64,000 nucleotides of DNA from Novosphingobium percolationis (lineage in GTDB: Bacteria; Pseudomonadota; Alphaproteobacteria; Sphingomonadales; Sphingomonadaceae). The stretch is from positions 248,001 to 312,000 of the forward strand of contig NZ_JAILYM010000005.1 in assembly GCF_020179425.1 (NCBI RefSeq), read 5' to 3'. Below the pieces are notes generated by a model, which was not told the DNA's origin, made no database searches, and saw nothing but the letters and a program-made list of their open reading frames with translations. Positions 7,708 through 17,075 of the stretch are shown piece after piece; position 1 is the stretch's first letter, and every line of letters starts with the position of its first letter. The translations under genes were made by a program, and so were the position numbers.

Positions 7708-8166
7708 ATGGGCGGCCACCATCATCACCATTTCGCAGGCGAAACGCTGATCGGCGCAGCGCGCGACGTGCTCGTCGCGTCGGGCGAGCAGTGGACCGAT
7801 ATGCGCGCCGACGTTTTCGAGGCCCTGGCGGATCGCGAAAAACCGGCCTCGGCCTACGACATCGCCGAAAGCGTCGGCACGCGGCGGGGCAAGCGCGTGG
7901 CGGCCAACAGCGTCTATCGCATCCTCGACCTGTTCGTGCGTACCAACCTCGCGCGCCGCGTGGAGAGCGCCAATGCCTACCTCGCCAACACCCATCCCGG
8001 CTGTCGCCACGATTGCATCTTCCTGATCTGCGACGTCTGCGGACAGGCGACGCACCTTGACGACGACCGCCTCACCGGGGCGCTGCGGCAGGCGGCGCAA
8101 GGCGCGGGCTTTGCCGATGTGCGCCCGGTGGTGGAACTGCGCGGGGTGTGCAGACACTGCGCCTGA
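7708..8166 (+). CDS. Fur family transcriptional regulator, Zur-like
   Basis: This is a 152-residue Fur-family metal-dependent repressor. It has an N-terminal winged helix (about residues 15-85, with KRVAANSVYRILD as recognition region) and a C-terminal dimer domain with the metal site HPGCRHDC and two CxxC pairs (CDVC and CRHC) that bind structural zinc. The pattern favours Zur (zinc) over Fur (iron), since iron Fur normally carries the HHDH motif here. The N-terminus MGGHHHHHF bears a run of five His, which could add metal affinity. A short GGAAGG lies very close to the ATG, so translation initiation is not optimal. No zinc transporter gene lies beside it. Confidence 0.85.
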   Translation: MGGHHHHHFAGETLIGAARDVLVASGEQWTDMRADVFEALADREKPASAYDIAESVGTRRGKRVAANSVYRILDLFVRTNLARRVESANAYLANTHPGCRHDCIFLICDVCGQATHLDDDRLTGALRQAAQGAGFADVRPVVELRGVCRHCA

Positions 8167-8203
8167 GCCACACCTGACGGCGCCCCAACGGCACCCGACG
8201 TGG

Positions 8204-8737
8204 TCACAGCGCCTTGCGCATCCGCTTCAACGGCACCGGCGCTCCGCCGCGCGCGTCCTCGATTTCTTCGACCACCTGGTAGCCGGACACGGTATAGAGG
8301 GGCACGCCCGACAGCGTTCCCATCAGCTCGCATGCGGTGAAGCCTTCGCTCTTCGCTGCCGTCTCGCAATGGGCCAGCAGCGCGCGGCCCACCCCGCGCC
8401 GGGCGAAGGCGGGGACGGTATACATCGCGCGGATGCGCGCCGCTTCGGCGGCGGGATCGAGCAGGCGGGGCTCGCGCAAGGCGGTGCTGTGGTCACCGCC
8501 ATAGAGCGTGGCGCGACGGCTCCAACCGCCGCACCCGGCGATGGTGCCGTCGATCTCGGCGACGAAATACGTCCCGTCTTCAACGAGTTGCTGGTCGAGC
8601 CCCATCACCGCGCGACTCGATTCGACCTGTTCGGGCGAAAGGAACCCGGCTTGGAGCTGGCCGATCGCGGCGTCCATCACCGCGCGCAAGGCGTCAAGGT
8701 CTGCAGGCGTGGCGGAGCGAATTGTGATTGCGGTCAT
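8204..8737 (-). CDS. GNAT family N-acetyltransferase
   Basis: This is a 177-residue Gcn5-related acetyltransferase that moves acetyl from acetyl-CoA to an amine; the substrate is unknown. The acetyl-CoA loop is visible as RRGVGRALL, after the strand IRAMYTVPAFA, and the C-terminal GYQVVEEIE strand is typical. The frame stays open upstream to 8833, but the ATG at 8737 is preceded by AAGG at the right distance and begins MTAITIRSATPADLDAL, a standard GNAT N-terminus. An alternative ATG lies at 8749. It is divergent from dxs. Confidence 0.85.
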   Translation of the reverse strand: MTAITIRSATPADLDALRAVMDAAIGQLQAGFLSPEQVESSRAVMGLDQQLVEDGTYFVAEIDGTIAGCGGWSRRATLYGGDHSTALREPRLLDPAAEAARIRAMYTVPAFARRGVGRALLAHCETAAKSEGFTACELMGTLSGVPLYTVSGYQVVEEIEDARGGAPVPLKRMRKAL

Positions 8738-8823
8738 CGCCTTGGCCATGCCGCGTGCCCGCCCGCTCGTGCAAACGCTTTGTTGTGGTTGGACGGCGCG
8801 TGACAAGGGTGTAAGGCGGGCGA

Positions 8824-10746
8824 ATGTCCGCAATCCCGGCCACCCCGCTCCTCGACACCGTCGACACCCCCGACGACCTGCGCAAGCTCCCCCCCTCGCA
8901 GCTCCGCCAGCTGGCGGACGAGTTGCGCGCCGAGATGATCAGCGCGGTCGGGCAGACCGGCGGGCACCTGGGGTCAGGGCTCGGCGTGGTCGAGCTGACC
9001 GTGGCGATCCATTACGTGTTCAACACGCCTGAAGACCGGCTGATCTGGGACGTGGGCCACCAGGCCTATCCGCACAAGATCCTGACCGGGCGGCGAGACC
9101 GCATCCGCACGTTGCGCCAGCCCGGTGGCCTGTCGGGCTTCACCAAGCGCAGCGAGAGCGAATACGACCCGTTCGGCACCGCGCATTCGTCCACGTCGAT
9201 CTCGGCGGCGCTGGGCTTTGCCGTCGCCAACAAGCTGGCGGGCGCGCCGGGCAAGGGCATTGCGGTGATCGGCGACGGAGCGATGAGCGCCGGCATGGCC
9301 TACGAGGCGATGAACAACGCGCAAGCCGCGGGCAATCGCCTGATCGTGATCCTCAACGACAACGACATGTCGATCGCGCCGCCGGTCGGCGGGCTTTCCG
9401 CCTATCTCGCGCGGCTGGTCTCGTCGGGGCCGTTCCTCGGCCTGCGCGACACGCTGCGCAAGATCTCGCGCCGCCTCCCAGAGCCGCTGCACAAGGCGGC
9501 GAAGAAGACCGACGAGTTCGCGCGCGGGCTCGCCATGGGCGGCACGCTGTTCGAGGAGCTGGGCTTCTACTACGTGGGTCCGATCGACGGCCACAATCTC
9601 GACCAGCTGATCCCGGTGCTGGAAAACGTGCGTGATGCCGCCGAAGGGCCGTGCCTGATCCATGTCGTGACGCAGAAGGGCAAGGGCTATGGCCCGGCCG
9701 AGGCGGCGGCAGACAAGTACCACGGCGTGCAGAAGTTCGACGTCATCACCGGCGAGCAGGTCAAGAGCGCGGGCGGCCCGCCCAGCTATACCAATGTCTT
9801 TGCCCAGGCGCTGGTGGCCGAAGCCGCGCGCGATGCCACGATCTGCGCGATCACCGCGGCGATGCCGTCGGGCACCGGGCTCGACAAGTTCGCCGCCACC
9901 TACCCGGATCGCAGCTTCGACGTGGGCATTGCCGAACAGCACGCGGTGACGTTCGCGGCGGGGCTGGCGGCAGAGGGGATGCGCCCGTTCTGCGCGATCT
10001 ATTCGACCTTCCTGCAGCGCGCCTATGACCAGGTGGTGCATGACGTGGCGATCCAGAACCTGCCGGTGCGCTTCGCCATCGACCGCGCAGGGCTTGTCGG
10101 CGCGGACGGCGCGACGCACGCGGGCTCGTTCGACGTGACCTACCTTGCCAGCCTGCCCAACATGGTGGTCATGGCGGCGGCGGACGAGGCCGAGCTGGTC
10201 CACATGACGCACACCGCGGCGTGCCACGACAGCGGGCCGATCGCGTTCCGCTATCCGCGCGGCAACGGCGTGGGGGTGCCACTGCCGGAAACGCCCCAAC
10301 GGCTGGAGATCGGCAAGGGCCGGATCGTGCGCGAAGGCTCCAAGGTGGCGCTGCTGTCGCTGGGCACGCGTCTGGCCGAAGCGCTCAAGGCGGCGGACCA
10401 GCTCGAAGCGAAGGGCCTGCCGACGACCGTAGCCGACCTGCGCTTCGTCAAGCCGCTCGACACCGACCTGATCCGCCGCCTGATGGCGACGCACGAAGTG
10501 GTGGTGACGATCGAGGAAGGCTCGATCGGCGGGCTGGGCGCCCACGTGCTGACCATGGCGAGCGACGAGGGTCTGACCGATGCCGGGCTGAAGATCCGCA
10601 CCATGCGCCTGCCCGACGTATTCCAGGACCATGACAGCCCGGACAAGCAGTACGACACGGCGGGGCTCAACGCGCCGCAGATCGTCGATACCGTGCTGAA
10701 GGCGCTGCGCCACAACAGCGCCGGGGTCAGCGAAGCGCGCGCCTGA
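8824..10746 (+). CDS. dxs: 1-deoxy-D-xylulose-5-phosphate synthase
   Basis: This enzyme condenses pyruvate and glyceraldehyde 3-phosphate with thiamine diphosphate in the first step of the MEP isoprenoid pathway, which feeds quinones and carotenoids. At 640 residues it is full length. The TPP-binding motif [16 protein letters not shown] is near residue 154-169, the transketolase-like pyrimidine domain ([16 protein letters not shown]) follows from about 370, and the C-terminal domain ends near 630. The N-terminus [14 protein letters not shown] is typical. No other MEP-pathway gene is adjacent. Confidence 0.97.
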   Translation: MSAIPATPLLDTVDTPDDLRKLPPSQLRQLADELRAEMISAVGQTGGHLGSGLGVVELTVAIHYVFNTPEDRLIWDVGHQAYPHKILTGRRDRIRTLRQPGGLSGFTKRSESEYDPFGTAHSSTSISAALGFAVANKLAGAPGKGIAVIGDGAMSAGMAYEAMNNAQAAGNRLIVILNDNDMSIAPPVGGLSAYLARLVSSGPFLGLRDTLRKISRRLPEPLHKAAKKTDEFARGLAMGGTLFEELGFYYVGPIDGHNLDQLIPVLENVRDAAEGPCLIHVVTQKGKGYGPAEAAADKYHGVQKFDVITGEQVKSAGGPPSYTNVFAQALVAEAARDATICAITAAMPSGTGLDKFAATYPDRSFDVGIAEQHAVTFAAGLAAEGMRPFCAIYSTFLQRAYDQVVHDVAIQNLPVRFAIDRAGLVGADGATHAGSFDVTYLASLPNMVVMAAADEAELVHMTHTAACHDSGPIAFRYPRGNGVGVPLPETPQRLEIGKGRIVREGSKVALLSLGTRLAEALKAADQLEAKGLPTTVADLRFVKPLDTDLIRRLMATHEVVVTIEEGSIGGLGAHVLTMASDEGLTDAGLKIRTMRLPDVFQDHDSPDKQYDTAGLNAPQIVDTVLKALRHNSAGVSEARA

Positions 10747-10770
10747 CCTGCTCCGATGGCAAACCGGATG

Positions 10771-10797
10771 CCCGCGCGCTTAATTAAAGCGCGTGGG
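10771..10797. terminator. Hairpin between convergent dxs and NnrU genes
   Basis: An 11-bp stem (CCCGCGCGCTT / AAGCGCGTGGG, one G-T pair) closes a 5-base A/T loop and overlaps the stop codon of the minus-strand gene. It lacks a U-tract. It may mark the end of both converging transcripts. Confidence 0.4.
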
Positions 10798-11470
10798 CCG
10801 GTACCAGCATCCAGATCCCGGCGGGAATCTGCGCAAGGGGCATGTGCAGCCAGGTGATCGCCAGCCACGGGAACGAGGCGGCGGCTAGCCAGACACCCAG
10901 CTCCTTCGCATGGGCAAGATCGGGCCAGAACGAGGTGCGCTTCATCCAGGCGCGCCATTCGCCGCCATGGAGTTCCTTCTTCTTGCGATCCTGCAGGTGC
11001 GAGCCCAGCAGTGCCAGCAGCGCGATACCGCCCGCCAGGATGAAGGTGCGCGGGATCGGCGCGACCAGCATGTGCGACACCGCCCAGATCGCAAAGGCCA
11101 TCATCATCGGATGGCGGGTGATCTTGAACAAGCCGCGCGGAAGCTGCGCGGACAGGCCGTGGACGCGGGCCCCGGCCAGCGCCGGATTTCCGCCAAGCGA
11201 CGCCATGAACAGCGCCAGCGCCACGAGCGTGAGCAGGCTCGACACCGTCCACGGCAGCGCCGCCATGCCGTCCCACAGCGGTGTTCCGGCCGGGGTGCGG
11301 TGGAATGCGACCACCATCCAGCCGAAGGTGGCCAGTGCCACCACCGAATAAAACGCCAAAAACCCCCGCAAGCTCAGCAGTTTGACCAGAAAAGGCCGCA
11401 GGGGATGGGACAAGGCGAAGTGCGTTCCAAGAAACGCAGCCATTGCGACTGCCAGCCAGATCAGTTCCAT
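10784..11470 (-). CDS. NnrU family membrane protein
   Basis: This is a 228-residue polytopic membrane protein with about six hydrophobic helices. The central signature GLFKITRHPMMMAFAIWAVSH and the following TFILAGGIALLALLGSHLQDRKK match the NnrU family, related to the isoprenylcysteine methyltransferase/NnrU fold. NnrU was named for genes near nitrite and NO reductases, but its biochemical role is unsettled. In other bacteria an NnrU homologue acts in carotenoid or hydroxylation-linked isomerisation (Z-ISO), so proximity to dxs is suggestive but not proof. A strong AAGGGGG site precedes the ATG. Confidence 0.82.
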   Translation of the reverse strand: MELIWLAVAMAAFLGTHFALSHPLRPFLVKLLSLRGFLAFYSVVALATFGWMVVAFHRTPAGTPLWDGMAALPWTVSSLLTLVALALFMASLGGNPALAGARVHGLSAQLPRGLFKITRHPMMMAFAIWAVSHMLVAPIPRTFILAGGIALLALLGSHLQDRKKKELHGGEWRAWMKRTSFWPDLAHAKELGVWLAAASFPWLAITWLHMPLAQIPAGIWMLVPAHAL

Positions 11471-11516
11471 CGTGCCCCCTTGCTGCCGCCCTCTGCGAGG
11501 CGGTCATGCCGAGGCC

Positions 11517-12934
11517 TTATTGATAGGCCTTCGGCAGTGATCCTTCCTGCGGAGTTCTGTATCGGTCCCGCAGTCTTGTCTGATGATTTACCATGTTCTG
11601 CGCGACCCCGTCGACATAGATCGCAACCGGACCGGACGCTACTTCGAGCGGATCGCCGTCCCATATCACGACATCGGCGGCAAGGCCGGGCTTGAGGCTG
11701 CCGAAATGGGTGGCCTCGCCCAGGATGTCAGCCGGAACCGAGGTGATCGCGGCGAGCGCCTGGCCCCAGCTCAACCCGGTGGCGCCCGGCATCCGCCCGA
11801 CGGCGACGAGGTTGCCTGCATATTGCGGGGCGTAGCGCGGCTGGTCGTTGTCGAAGAAGCCGCCCAGGCCCACCTTGACCCCTGCCGCCTGCATCCGGCC
11901 GACGTTGGACTGCGTCGCGCCGAGCGTTTCGAAGCGGCCCGGCAGGTCCGTCATCGCGCTGGCCAGCACGGGCACGCCCGCGGCGGCGATCTCGTGCGCG
12001 ACGCGCCAGCCTTCCGCCGCGCCGACGATCACCAGCTTCAGCGCCGGAAATTCGCTCTTGAGCCGCAGGACCTGCCGGATGTCTGCCGCGCGTTCCACAT
12101 GGACGTAAAGCGGCTGCCTGCCGGTGACGACCGGGATCAGGGCGGCGGCGTCGAAGCGCGTGAGCAGGCCGTCGTCGGCGCGCCCCTGCGCGGTCTGCGC
12201 CATGCGCGGATCCAGCGGGATGTCGTCTCCGGTCGTTGCGGGTGCGCCCTTGCCCGCGCCGATCTTCCCCCCGCCGATCTTCGAAATGCCGGTGCGACGG
12301 TCGAAGTCGGCCGCTTCGCGCAGGGCATTGCGCAGCACCGCCTGCGCCGCGACGCGGCTGCCGCCTGCAAGGTCCGCCCCGCGTTCGCCCAGTTCGACGA
12401 ACTGGAAGGCGCGGGGGCGATTGACCGGGTTGGCATCCGTGCCAAGGTCGATGATCGCGCCCTGCCCTGCGAAGATCGCGTTGGCCGCCATCGGCGCGAC
12501 GGCGGCGCGGGTGACGCCGCCCGCACGGCTCACGCCGATCGGCGTGGCGTCGGGATCGATCGCGGCGGACACATCGAGCGCGGCGTTGAAGCCCGCCTTT
12601 TCGGCATAATCGTCGTTGCTTTCGTCGACCGCGCCGACATCGACGAGGCCGAGGTCGGTGACCGCGCTGACAAGGCCGGGCGTGACCCACTTGCCCGCGC
12701 CGTCGATCACCTTGACGCCAGCGGGCACGGCCACGCCCGCGCCTGCGGCGACGACCTTGCCACCGCGCACGACGACCGTGCCGTTCGCGATCGGCGCGCT
12801 GCCGTCGCCGATCGCGACAGTGGCGTTGGTAATCGCGAAATCCTCTGCCTGTTGCGGCGATGATTGGGCCAGCGCAGGGACCGAGACCGACGCCGCGAGC
12901 AGCGCGATCGTGCTGCGGATAAGGGTGCGGGCCT

Positions 12935-12938
<4 letters not shown>
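11517..12938 (-). CDS. Exported amidohydrolase-like protein lacking the HxH metal motif
   Basis: This is a 473-residue amidohydrolase-superfamily protein with a Sec signal peptide (cleavage after PALAQ, residue ~25), so it is periplasmic. The N-terminal beta-sandwich and the C-terminal LKPGLAADVVIWDGDPL segment are typical of imidazolonepropionase-like (COG1228) enzymes. However, where metal-dependent members have HxH after TPG(L/V)(I)D, this one reads TPGLVSAVTD (around residue 91), so the first two metal ligands are absent. It may use another metal arrangement or be a non-catalytic partner of the paralogue just upstream. The GTG start overlaps the stop of that gene (GTGA), and AAGGAG precedes it, so the two are made together. 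Confidence 0.82.
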
Positions 12939-14332
<1,394 letters not shown>

Positions 14333-14345
14333 CGTGTCAGCCCCC

Positions 14346-16121
14346 TTACTTCACGCCATGCATCAGACGGCGCAGCGGCACGGCCAGCAGCAGCAGCAGC
14401 ACGCCGATGGCGACCGCGACCCAGCCGATCGTGCTGAACACGGCGGTATAGGTGTCGAGGCTGCGCTTGAGGTTGGTCACCTGTCCGCCCACGGTCTCGA
14501 CGCTTGCCACCTGCGCGACGATCCCTGCGACGTACTGCGCGACCGAGATCGAGAGGAACCAAACGCCCATCATCAGCCCGACGATGCGCGCAAGGCTCAG
14601 CTTGGTGATCATCGACAGGCCGACCGGCGAAATGCACAGCTCGGCGATCGAGTGGATCAGGTAGAGCCCGGCGAGCCACCAGATCGAGACCTTGAAGTCA
14701 GGCCCGGCGAACTGCGCGCCCCACACCAGGAACAGGAAGCCCGCGCCCACGCCCGCCAGCGCCACGCCGAACTTGACCGGGATGCTGGGTTCGATCCCGC
14801 GCTTGCCCATCGTCGCCCACAGGATCGACATCAGCGGCGCGAGCATGACGATGAAGATCGCGTTGAAGAACTGGGTCTGCCCGGCCGAGATCGAGAACAG
14901 GCCGAAGATCGACAGGTCGGTGTTGCGGTCGGCGAACAGCGTCAGCGACGAACCCGCCTGTTCGAACAGCGTCCAGAACACGGTGTTGAACACGATCAGC
15001 ACCATGGCCGCGACCATCATCTGGAATTCGACCTTGCTGCCTTCCTTCCAGGCATAGAACAGGATCACCGGCACCCCGAGGATGAACGTGCCGAACAGCA
15101 GCTTGCCCATCAGCGGCAGCGCCAGGACATAGCCCAGCAGCCCGGCGCCTTCGGCGGCAGGCGTCGCGCTCATCAGGTTCTGGAACAGGAACAGCACCAC
15201 CGGCACCGCGATCGCCGCGCCGAGGAAAATCAGCAGGCCGCGGTCCTTGGTCTGCCCGGCAGGCGGCTCGCCATAGCCCGACAGGCGCCCGCCATCGAAC
15301 TGGATCAGGCTCCAAGAAAACACCATGCCGATCGCGGCGAGGCCGAACCCTGCCCACCAGCCCACGGTATCGGCCAGCAACGGGCACAGCAGCTGCGAGA
15401 ACAGCGAGCCCAGGTTGATGCCCATGTAGAAGATGGTGAAGCCCGCATCCTTGCGGGTATCGCCCTTGGGGTAAAGCTCGCCCACCATGGTCGAGATGTT
15501 AGGCTTGAAGAAGCCGTTGCCCACCGTGATCAGCGACAGGCCGACGAGCAGCAGCAGCGTGAAGGCCGAGGAGCGTGTGCCTGCGGATTCGAACCCGCCC
15601 TTGGGCACGGCGCGCGCCACGCTGCCATCGGGGGCGAGCAGCGAGACGGTGCCGTCCTCGTTGCCCTTGATCAGCAGTTTCTGCGCGCCATCCACGACAT
15701 AGCGCTTTTCAAGGCCGGTGGAGGTGGGGCGGTCGAGCGTGTTCTCCTCGACCACTTCGTAGCGCTGGCCTTCGATCACCGCGTGCGGCTTGGCCGTCTC
15801 GCCGCCGAAGCACAGGATGAAGTAGCCCGCCGCCATCATCAGCGCGCCGAACTTCACCGATCGCTTCGAGCCGAGGTAGCGGTCGGCGAGCAGCCCGCCG
15901 ACCAGCGGCGTCAGGTACACCAGCGCGGTGAAGCCGCCGTAAAGGCCGGTCGTGGTGCTGTCGCTGAACAGGAAGTGCTTGGTCAGGTACAGCGTCAGCA
16001 GCGCGCGCATCCCGTAGTAGCCAAAGCGTTCCCACATCTCGGTGGTGAACAGCCGCGCGAGTTGTCGCGGGTGGCCGAACCAGCCATGGTCGGCCGAACC
16101 CTGTTCGCTAGTCGCTGTCAT
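14346..16121 (-). CDS. POT/PTR2 family proton-dependent peptide transporter (MFS)
   Basis: This is a 591-residue inner-membrane proton-coupled di/tripeptide importer of the POT family. The PTR2 signatures are present: FGYYGMRALLTLYL in the first helix, the IFYMGINLGSLF motif, and FFKPNISTMVGELYP. Between the third and fourth helices (about residues 96-165) is a long non-membrane insert (ETAKPHAVIEGQRYE onward) absent from short POT members but found in several bacterial ones. The frame stays open far upstream, but the ATG at 16121 with GGGGAG before it gives MTATSEQGSADHGWFGHP, a normal POT start. It begins an operon with the two amidohydrolases (13 bases to the first). Confidence 0.93.
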   Translation of the reverse strand: MTATSEQGSADHGWFGHPRQLARLFTTEMWERFGYYGMRALLTLYLTKHFLFSDSTTTGLYGGFTALVYLTPLVGGLLADRYLGSKRSVKFGALMMAAGYFILCFGGETAKPHAVIEGQRYEVVEENTLDRPTSTGLEKRYVVDGAQKLLIKGNEDGTVSLLAPDGSVARAVPKGGFESAGTRSSAFTLLLLVGLSLITVGNGFFKPNISTMVGELYPKGDTRKDAGFTIFYMGINLGSLFSQLLCPLLADTVGWWAGFGLAAIGMVFSWSLIQFDGGRLSGYGEPPAGQTKDRGLLIFLGAAIAVPVVLFLFQNLMSATPAAEGAGLLGYVLALPLMGKLLFGTFILGVPVILFYAWKEGSKVEFQMMVAAMVLIVFNTVFWTLFEQAGSSLTLFADRNTDLSIFGLFSISAGQTQFFNAIFIVMLAPLMSILWATMGKRGIEPSIPVKFGVALAGVGAGFLFLVWGAQFAGPDFKVSIWWLAGLYLIHSIAELCISPVGLSMITKLSLARIVGLMMGVWFLSISVAQYVAGIVAQVASVETVGGQVTNLKRSLDTYTAVFSTIGWVAVAIGVLLLLLAVPLRRLMHGVK

Positions 16122-16597
16122 CAGGTGATATGCTCCCCGTCCTCGTTCCGGCATGGCCCGCAGCTCTTCGGCGCGGCGCCGCAAAGCGTGACATAGTAGC
16201 GGCAATGCGGGGTTTGGGAAGAATCCGATTGCGACTGCAACCTGTTCGCCAGATCCTGCGGCGGGCGGGACCGGGCGCGAAAGGATTGCAGTCGCCAGCG
16301 CCGCCGCCGTGCAACAATCTTGCCCGCTGGTCGATGGCAGGTGACGCGCCCAGGCACCGGATGTGACGAAAACCGCTGCCGACCTGACCTGTAGTGCCCG
16401 CCAGCCCGAAAAAAGCGTCCAGAACCGGACATTTGGCCCTTTCGGAGCCGATACTATGCCATAAGTTAAGTTGTACTCCATATCGCGATCTGGCAATCTT
16501 TTGCTGCTGTTCGCCCGGACGGGGGTCAAGGGCGGCGCGAATTGTCTTGGGATCGAGGGGGGTGTCTTTTTTGGCACCCGCGGAGGGAAACAACCGG
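16122..16597. other. 476-bp intergenic region between divergent POT transporter and ihfB
   Basis: No gene was seen in this stretch; frames that cross it are low-complexity extensions of the flanking genes. It must hold the divergent promoters. A 10-bp inverted repeat with a long spacer (16231-16295) lies closer to the transporter side. An A/T-richer patch around 16455-16500, including ATAAGTTAAGTTG, lies upstream of ihfB and is the most likely promoter region of that gene. No clear -35/-10 pair was assigned. Confidence 0.5.
16231..16295. repeat. 10-bp inverted repeat with 45-base spacer
   Basis: GCGACTGCAA (16231-16240) and TTGCAGTCGC (16286-16295) are perfect inverted copies in the region before the POT transporter start. 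They could be paired operator half-sites or a hairpin in the transporter leader. Meaning is unknown. Confidence 0.45.
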
Positions 16598-16879
16598 ATG
16601 ATCAGATCCGAACTCTTGCAGGCGCTGGCCAAGGAAAGCCCGGGCATGCGCGCAGAGGAAATCGAGCGCGTCGTCGACGTGTTCTTCGATGAAGTGGGCA
16701 AGCGCCTGGCCGAAGGCGGGCGTGTCGAACTGCGCGGCTTCGGCGCGTTTTCGACCCGTGAGCGCGAAGCGCGCAAGGGTCGCAACCCGCGCACCGGCGA
16801 TACCGTCGAAGTGCCGGGCAAGCGCGTGCCCTATTTCAAGCCCGGCAAGGAAATGCGCCAGCGCCTGAACACCGAATAA
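16598..16879 (+). CDS. ihfB: Integration host factor subunit beta
   Basis: This is a 93-residue HU/IHF-fold DNA-bending protein. The start MIRSELLQALAKESPGMRAEEIERVVD and the DNA-binding arm GFGAFSTREREARKGRNPRTG, then PYFKPGKEMRQRLN, match IHF-beta rather than HU. It pairs with IHF-alpha to bend DNA for sigma-54 promoters (rpoN lies elsewhere in this window) and other processes. GGAGGG lies about 10 bases before the ATG. The frame is open upstream to 16394, but that part is not IHF-like. It is divergent from the POT gene across 476 bp. Confidence 0.95.
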   Translation: MIRSELLQALAKESPGMRAEEIERVVDVFFDEVGKRLAEGGRVELRGFGAFSTREREARKGRNPRTGDTVEVPGKRVPYFKPGKEMRQRLNTE

Positions 16880-16969
16880 GGCGCTGACGACCCGGCAGCC
16901 ACTGCCCGCCCGGCAAGCGACTTGCCGGGGACGGCTGCCTGTGCAATCGCCGCACGCAAGCCTCTGCAA

Positions 16970-17054
16970 GCGGACGTGGCGGAATGGTAGACGCCGGGGA
17001 CTTAAAATCCCTTGAGCTTTGCTCGTGCGGGTTCGAGTCCCGCCGTCCGCACCA
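16970..17054 (+). tRNA. tRNA-Leu (anticodon UAA)
   Basis: The 85-base tRNA has the acceptor stem GCGGACG / CGTCCGC, a D-arm with GGAATGGTAGAC, an anticodon stem GGGGA / TCCCT enclosing loop CTTAAAA (anticodon TAA at 17003-17005), a long variable arm typical of tRNA-Leu, the T-arm GGTTCGAGTCCC and an encoded CCA end. It decodes UUA and UUG codons, which are rare in this GC-rich genome. Confidence 0.97.
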
Positions 17055-17075
17055 GCAGGCCATGCGCCTGGCCGG

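Noticed and set aside
16394..16597. An N-terminal extension of IHF-beta
   Set aside because: The extension is not IHF-like and a normal ribosome site precedes the ATG at 16598.
16970..17054. tRNA-Leu as an attachment site for an integrated element
   Set aside because: No integrase gene and no second copy of the tRNA 3' end were seen nearby.
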